Origin: a bacterium
GTDB taxonomy: Bacteria; Patescibacteriota; Microgenomatia; Woykebacterales; RBG-16-39-9b
NCBI GenBank assembly: GCA_030690175.1
Contig: JAUYHE010000017.1
Span: 1 to 8,957, forward strand
Direction: 5' to 3'
Length of the DNA stretch: 8,957 nucleotides
How positions within the stretch are numbered: the stretch's first letter is position 1; each line of letters starts with the position of its first letter. Made by a program: the position numbers and the translations under genes. The notes under the pieces are model-generated. The model searched no databases. It was not told the origin of the DNA and was given only the letters and a program-made list of their open reading frames with translations. This document shows positions 5,611-8,957 of this stretch, piece by piece.

Positions 5611-6965
5611 CCGGGCACATTGCGGCCATTAGGGGAGACGTCATCGAGGTAGTCTACAAGGGTAAAAAATTTGCTCGTCACGATCTTTTGACCTTGACGG
5701 ACGATAAAAACGTGAGATTGGAGGTCTACAGCTCCGCGCCGGGCAGCGGTTTGATGTGCATATCGCTCACTGATCCAAACTGGCTTTACCGAGGTGCTCG
5801 GGTGGAACCCTTCGGTGCTAGTCTTGAAGTGCCTGTGGGCGAAGCCTTCTTGGGTAGAGTGGTCGATCTGTTCGGCCGACCGATCGATGGAAAGGGAAAC
5901 CTGACAGCCAATAATAAGACTTCCATTTATCGCAAAAACCCTTCTTACGATCAAATGGTTACCAGCCACGCAATACAGGAAACTGGTATCAAAGCAATTG
6001 ACTTTTTTACGCCGATTAGAAAAGGAGGCAAAATTGGTCTTTTTGGGGGTAGTGGTGTGGGAAAAACAGTCCTTTTGAGCGAAATGATGCACAACATTGC
6101 CTTTTTCCACAAAGGGTTGTCGGTGTTTGCGGGCGTTGGTGAGCGGATTCGCGAGGGTCACGAACTTTACGAAACCCTCCGCGATACCAAAGTCTTGCCT
6201 AGCGTCGCCATGGTCTTTGGCCAAATGAATGAAGCAGCCGCAGTCCGGTTCCGCGTTGGGTTTACCGCGGTGACTCTAGCCGAATATTTCCGCGATGTAA
6301 AAAAACAAGACGTCCTTTTCTTTATTGATAATGTCTACCGCTTCGCTCAAGCAGGCAACGAGCTTTCGACTCTTCTTAACACGATACCGTCGGAAGATGG
6401 TTATCAAGCAACTTTAGCTGGTGAAATCGGTGCTTTTCAAGAAAGGCTCGTATCGACAAAAGACGCCGCGATCACCAGCATCCAAGCAATTTACGTACCG
6501 GCTGATGATTTGAGCGACGCCGGTGTGCAGGCAATCGTGCCGTATTTCGACTCGGTGGTTACTTTATCCCGTTCTGTTTATCAGGAAGGTAGGCATCCGT
6601 CTGTGGATGTGTTGACGTCAAGCTCCTCCCTGATTGAACCGACAATTGTAGGTTACGAACATTACGATGCGGTGTTAGAAGCGGATAAACTGCTAAAGCG
6701 TTACAGCTATTTGCAAAGAATTGTGTCGATTGTTGGTGAAGCAGAACTGTCGGTGGAGGATAAAATTCTTTACCATCGGGCGATAAAGCTGCTTAACTAT
6801 ATGACTCAAGATTTGTTTGTGGTTTCCGATCAAACGGGTCGAGTGGGGAAATACGTAAAGAGAGAAAAGACAATTGCCGACGTGCGCGATATTTTAGCAG
6901 GCAGAGTAGATAATGTTGATGAGGAAAGACTACTTTATATCGGCGATTTAACTGAAATCCGCTAG
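5601..6965 (+). CDS. atpD: F1-ATPase subunit beta (catalytic)
   Basis: Length is 454 aa, normal, and the numbering runs in step with E. coli beta through the P-loop. Walker A is GGSGVGKT (149-156, K155). The catalytic glutamate and its arginine are kept as GVGER (E181, R182). Walker B is LFFIDN (D243), with R247 following. VPADDLSD is at 299-306. The torque loop reads AELSVED (381-387) for the usual DELSEED. Departures: MNEAAAVR for MNEPPGAR (209-216), His332 where the adenine-stacking Tyr normally sits, and SSSS for STSR (340-343). The enzyme should still hydrolyse ATP, perhaps with altered nucleotide preference. AGGAGG (5591-5596) precedes the ATG by four bases, and the gene overlaps gamma by 10 bases. 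Confidence 0.95.
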   Translation: MVLTGHIAAIRGDVIEVVYKGKKFARHDLLTLTDDKNVRLEVYSSAPGSGLMCISLTDPNWLYRGARVEPFGASLEVPVGEAFLGRVVDLFGRPIDGKGNLTANNKTSIYRKNPSYDQMVTSHAIQETGIKAIDFFTPIRKGGKIGLFGGSGVGKTVLLSEMMHNIAFFHKGLSVFAGVGERIREGHELYETLRDTKVLPSVAMVFGQMNEAAAVRFRVGFTAVTLAEYFRDVKKQDVLFFIDNVYRFAQAGNELSTLLNTIPSEDGYQATLAGEIGAFQERLVSTKDAAITSIQAIYVPADDLSDAGVQAIVPYFDSVVTLSRSVYQEGRHPSVDVLTSSSSLIEPTIVGYEHYDAVLEADKLLKRYSYLQRIVSIVGEAELSVEDKILYHRAIKLLNYMTQDLFVVSDQTGRVGKYVKREKTIADVRDILAGRVDNVDEERLLYIGDLTEIR

Positions 6966-6982
6966 ATTTATATTTAATCTTT

Positions 6983-7255
6983 ATGAAACTAAGGAACGTT
7001 GAGGAAGAAATTTTCGTCGCTGTTTTTTGGTCACCATTCATCGGCAAAATAGGTTACCGTGGGCCAGCCGTGGCTATATCTTCCGTTAACAAGATTGGAA
7101 AGTTTGATATTTTACCAGAGCACACTAATTTTATTTCCCTCATTCTTAAAAAATTAACGATTCATTTGAAAGAAAAAAAGCAGGTTGAATATGAATTTAA
7201 ACGGGGAGTTTTGGAAGTGAGCGATAATCTGGTGAAAGTGTTCTTAGGGATATGA
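6983..7255 (+). CDS. atpC: F1-ATPase subunit epsilon, N-terminal domain only
   Basis: Length is 90 aa against about 130-140. The beta-sandwich domain is present: GPAVAISSVNKIGKFDILPEHTNF (27-50) contains the family's G-FDILP-H--F core, and KRGVLEVSDNLVKVFL (73-88) matches the closing strands. The two-helix C-terminal domain, which senses ATP and brakes hydrolysis in many bacteria, is absent. The reading frame simply ends, with no sign of a frameshift. The N-terminal domain is the part that joins gamma to the c-ring, so coupling to a ring is still needed here while braking is not. The start lies 17 bases after beta's stop with no Shine-Dalgarno, probably by reinitiation. Confidence 0.85.
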   Translation: MKLRNVEEEIFVAVFWSPFIGKIGYRGPAVAISSVNKIGKFDILPEHTNFISLILKKLTIHLKEKKQVEYEFKRGVLEVSDNLVKVFLGI

Positions 7256-7358
7256 AGTTCAAACGCCAAAATAGATCGCTGACGCGTTTTGCGCTAAAAC
7301 TACCAAATGTCAAAAGAAACTCAAAGCTCAAATCCTAAAATCATGTCGGATTTTAGAA
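7256..7358 (+). repeat. Composite repeat after the ATPase operon
   Basis: This stretch contains TCAAA-type units (7257-7270), the core TAGATCGC (7272-7279), a GC segment ACGCGTTTTGCGC, then CAAATGTCAAAAGAAA (7304-7319, also at 534-549) and heptamers ACTCAAA and GCTCAAA. It ends with a perfect 8-bp hairpin CTAAAATC/GATTTTAG around a 6-nt loop (7335-7356). That hairpin has no T run behind it, so it is at best a weak terminator or processing site. Confidence 0.6.
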
Positions 7359-7359
7359 T

Positions 7360-7389
7360 TTGGATTTGATTCAGGGTTTGTAGTAGAAT
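7360..7389 (+). promoter_or_regulatory. Possible promoter of leuS
   Basis: TTGGAT (7360-7365) and TAGAAT (7384-7389) lie 18 bp apart and match the -35 and -10 consensus at 4 and 5 of 6 positions. Initiation about seven bases downstream would fall almost at the ATG (7400), and no Shine-Dalgarno precedes that ATG. leuS may therefore be translated from a leaderless or near-leaderless mRNA. Confidence 0.4.
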
Positions 7390-7399
7390 TGGTCGAACT

Positions 7400-8957
7400 A
7401 TGAGTGTAGATAGATACAACCCCAAAAGTATTGAGCAAAAGTGGCTAAGTAGATGGGAAAAGGACAAAACCTTCAAGGTAGATTTAAAAGCCGCTAAAAA
7501 ACCCTTTTACAACCTGATGATGTTTCCCTACCCCAGCGGCGAGGGCCTGCATGTGGGCCACGTATATGCTTTTGGTGGCAGCGACACCTTTGGCCGCTTT
7601 AAAAGGCTACAAGGTTGGGATGTCTTTGAGCCAATGGGTTTTGATTCTTTTGGTATCCATTCGGAAAATTACGCCATAAAAACTGATACCCACCCCAAAG
7701 ATTTGATCGAAAAAACCACACGTTACTTTCGTGAGGAACAACTTAAAAGGTTGGGAGCTCTTTTTGACTGGGGTCATCAAGTGATTACTTCTGATCCAGA
7801 TTATTATAGATGGACCCAGTGGCTTTTTATTCAACTTTTTAAAGCAGGTCTAGCAGTGCGTAAAAAAGCCCCTGTTGATTGGTGTCCTTCTTGTAAAACC
7901 GTGTTGGCGGATGAGCAAGTTATTGCAGGCCGGTGCGAGCGTTGTGATAGTCAAATTATTCAAAAAGACCTGGAGCAGTGGTTTTTCAAAATTACCGATT
8001 ACGCAGAGAAGCTTTTAGAGAATCTCGAGTGGATAGATTGGTCAGAAACCACGAAACTCATGCAGAGAAATTGGATAGGGCGATCTGAAGGTGTTCAGAT
8101 CGAATTCAAAATTAGATCGCTTAGCGCTTCGCGACCACTTCGTGGACTACAAAATTCAAAGTTCAAAATTATTGTTTTTACTACTCGACCCGATACTATT
8201 TACGGAGCGACTTTTATGGTGATTGCTCCGGAGCACGACTTAGCACTGAAAATAGCAACTGCTAAAAATCTCGAGGCTGTGAGGAAATATATTGACGAAT
8301 CGAAAAAGGAGACAGAGATAGAGCGTACTCAAGCCAAAAGTGGTGTATTTACTGGATCTTACTGTATAAATCCCTTCACAAAAAAAGAAATTCCAATCTG
8401 GGTGGCCGATTATGTCCTTGGAGGCTACGGAACGGGAGCAATTATGGGCGTGCCTGCCCATGACATTCGTGACTATGAATTTGCGAAGGAACACGATTTA
8501 CCAATAGTCGAGGTGATAAGCGGTGGGGATGTAAGCAAAGAAGCCTACATTGGTGAGGGTAAGTTGGTAAATTCCGGAGAGTTTAACAGGCTAGATTCAA
8601 AAGCAGCGATTAAAAATATATCAGAATATATCGAAAGTAATAAAATTGGAATACGTACCGTGAATTATCATCTGCGCGACTGGTTGATTTCAAGGCAACG
8701 CTACTGGGGACCGCCAATTCCGATGATTTACTGTGAAAAATGTGCAAAGCAAGGGAAGTCTTGGTTCAGCAGTAACGAAACCAAAGGAAGAGTTAAAAAT
8801 TTCAAATTTCAAACTTCAAACTTAGCGCGTGAAATGCGCGGCTGGTATCCTGTACCAGAAGAAGATTTGCCAGTAGAATTACCCTATCTTGAGAACTATC
8901 AACCGCGAGGCAGCGGTGTCAGTCCCCTGGGTTCTCTGCCAGATTTTGTGAACGTAA
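7400..8957 (+). CDS. leuS: Leucyl-tRNA synthetase, N-terminal part (runs off the window)
   Basis: The frame stays open for 519 codons to the window end. The enzyme charges tRNA-Leu with leucine. The HIGH-type motif is HVGH (51-54) after NLMMFPYPSGEGL. A zinc ribbon has CPSC and CERC pairs. The editing (CP1) domain keeps TTRPDT (261-266) and GVPAHD (350-355), so proofreading looks intact. DWLISRQRYWG and VPEEDLPVELPY follow. KMSKS and the anticodon-binding domain lie outside the window. Two extra stretches relative to usual LeuRS, residues about 239-256 and 463-479, coincide with copies of the intergenic repeat read in frame. The first lies at the entry to the editing domain, where a surface loop would be expected. 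The ATG at 7400 has no Shine-Dalgarno. Confidence 0.96.
   Translation, partial: MSVDRYNPKSIEQKWLSRWEKDKTFKVDLKAAKKPFYNLMMFPYPSGEGLHVGHVYAFGGSDTFGRFKRLQGWDVFEPMGFDSFGIHSENYAIKTDTHPKDLIEKTTRYFREEQLKRLGALFDWGHQVITSDPDYYRWTQWLFIQLFKAGLAVRKKAPVDWCPSCKTVLADEQVIAGRCERCDSQIIQKDLEQWFFKITDYAEKLLENLEWIDWSETTKLMQRNWIGRSEGVQIEFKIRSLSASRPLRGLQNSKFKIIVFTTRPDTIYGATFMVIAPEHDLALKIATAKNLEAVRKYIDESKKETEIERTQAKSGVFTGSYCINPFTKKEIPIWVADYVLGGYGTGAIMGVPAHDIRDYEFAKEHDLPIVEVISGGDVSKEAYIGEGKLVNSGEFNRLDSKAAIKNISEYIESNKIGIRTVNYHLRDWLISRQRYWGPPIPMIYCEKCAKQGKSWFSSNETKGRVKNFKFQTSNLAREMRGWYPVPEEDLPVELPYLENYQPRGSGVSPLGSLPDFVNV
8101..8170 (+). repeat. Composite repeat copy inside leuS, translated in frame
   Basis: The order is TTCAAA, TAGATCGC (8113-8120), GCG-CTT-CGC (8124-8132), CCAC-TTC-GTGG (8135-8145), then ATTCAAA and GTTCAAA. 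The same parts lie in the gaps at 2552, 3125 and 7256; GCGACCACTTCGTGG-CTA matches 3229-3247 with one mismatch. It contains no stop in the leuS frame and adds roughly 11 residues to the loop between the WIGRSEG strand and TTRPDT. Confidence 0.7.
8800..8839 (+). repeat. Second repeat fragment inside leuS
   Basis: Three tandem heptamers, TTTCAAA, TTTCAAA and CTTCAAA (8800-8820), are followed by CTTAGCGC (8821-8828), identical to 8120-8127 in the first leuS copy. A CGCG/CGCG pair (8826-8829, 8836-8839) closes the GC part. The stretch encodes FKFQTSNLAREM, a segment not expected between the CEKC and GWYPVPEEDLP blocks. Confidence 0.55.

Noticed and set aside
7335..7356. Intrinsic terminator after epsilon
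   Set aside because: The 8-bp hairpin is real but AT-rich with no T run behind it, so termination is not supported; kept only as part of the repeat.
8101..8170. Frameshift or pseudogene in leuS caused by the repeat
   Set aside because: Codon-by-codon reading shows the frame open through both insertions to the window end, with editing motifs intact.

Overview
The window looks like a piece of a Patescibacteria (CPR) genome. The nearest groups are probably Microgenomates or Katanobacteria, but that placement is inference from style: short divergent proteins, tightly packed genes, weak or missing Shine-Dalgarno sites at several starts, and small hairpin-rich repeats between genes. TGA works as a stop (the c-like gene, gamma and epsilon all end in TGA), so this is not one of the TGA=Gly lineages such as SR1 or Gracilibacteria.

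Layout. Positions 1-420 hold GC-rich hairpins and, on the minus strand, what looks like a highly folded non-coding RNA ending at a strong intrinsic terminator (53-99). Positions 421-632 are an AT-rich promoter and leader region containing a repeat. Positions 633-7255 are one plus-strand operon in the classical F-ATPase order: c-like, [S23 four-helix-bundle cassette], b, delta, alpha, gamma, beta, epsilon. After a repeat-filled gap, leuS starts at 7400 and runs off the end at 8957.

The main discovery candidate is the ATPase. The F1 part (alpha, gamma, beta) keeps its Walker A and B motifs, the catalytic glutamate and the arginine finger, so it should hydrolyse ATP. The proton-translocating part does not look normal. 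No subunit a gene is present where it usually sits, just upstream of c. The c-like protein is 256 residues instead of about 80. It carries a signal peptide and an exported beta-rich domain ahead of the c hairpin. In an ungapped alignment by eye with chloroplast subunit c, the essential ion-binding carboxylate of helix 2 falls on Thr239. Epsilon lacks its C-terminal helical domain, and b is much longer than usual. The simplest reading is a rotary F1 motor uncoupled from ion flow whose rotor ring carries a crown of extracellular domains, an 'F1-X0' machine assembled from an atp operon.

Two further stories run through the window. First, the S23 gene sits inside the ATPase operon between inverted arrays of 7-bp units, so it resembles the S23-encoding intervening sequences of 23S rRNA genes, but in an mRNA. 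Second, a composite repeat made of NNTCAAA heptamers plus small GC hairpins (core TAGATCGC, GCGACCACTTCGTGG) lies between genes and also appears twice inside the leuS reading frame, where it is translated in frame as extra peptide.
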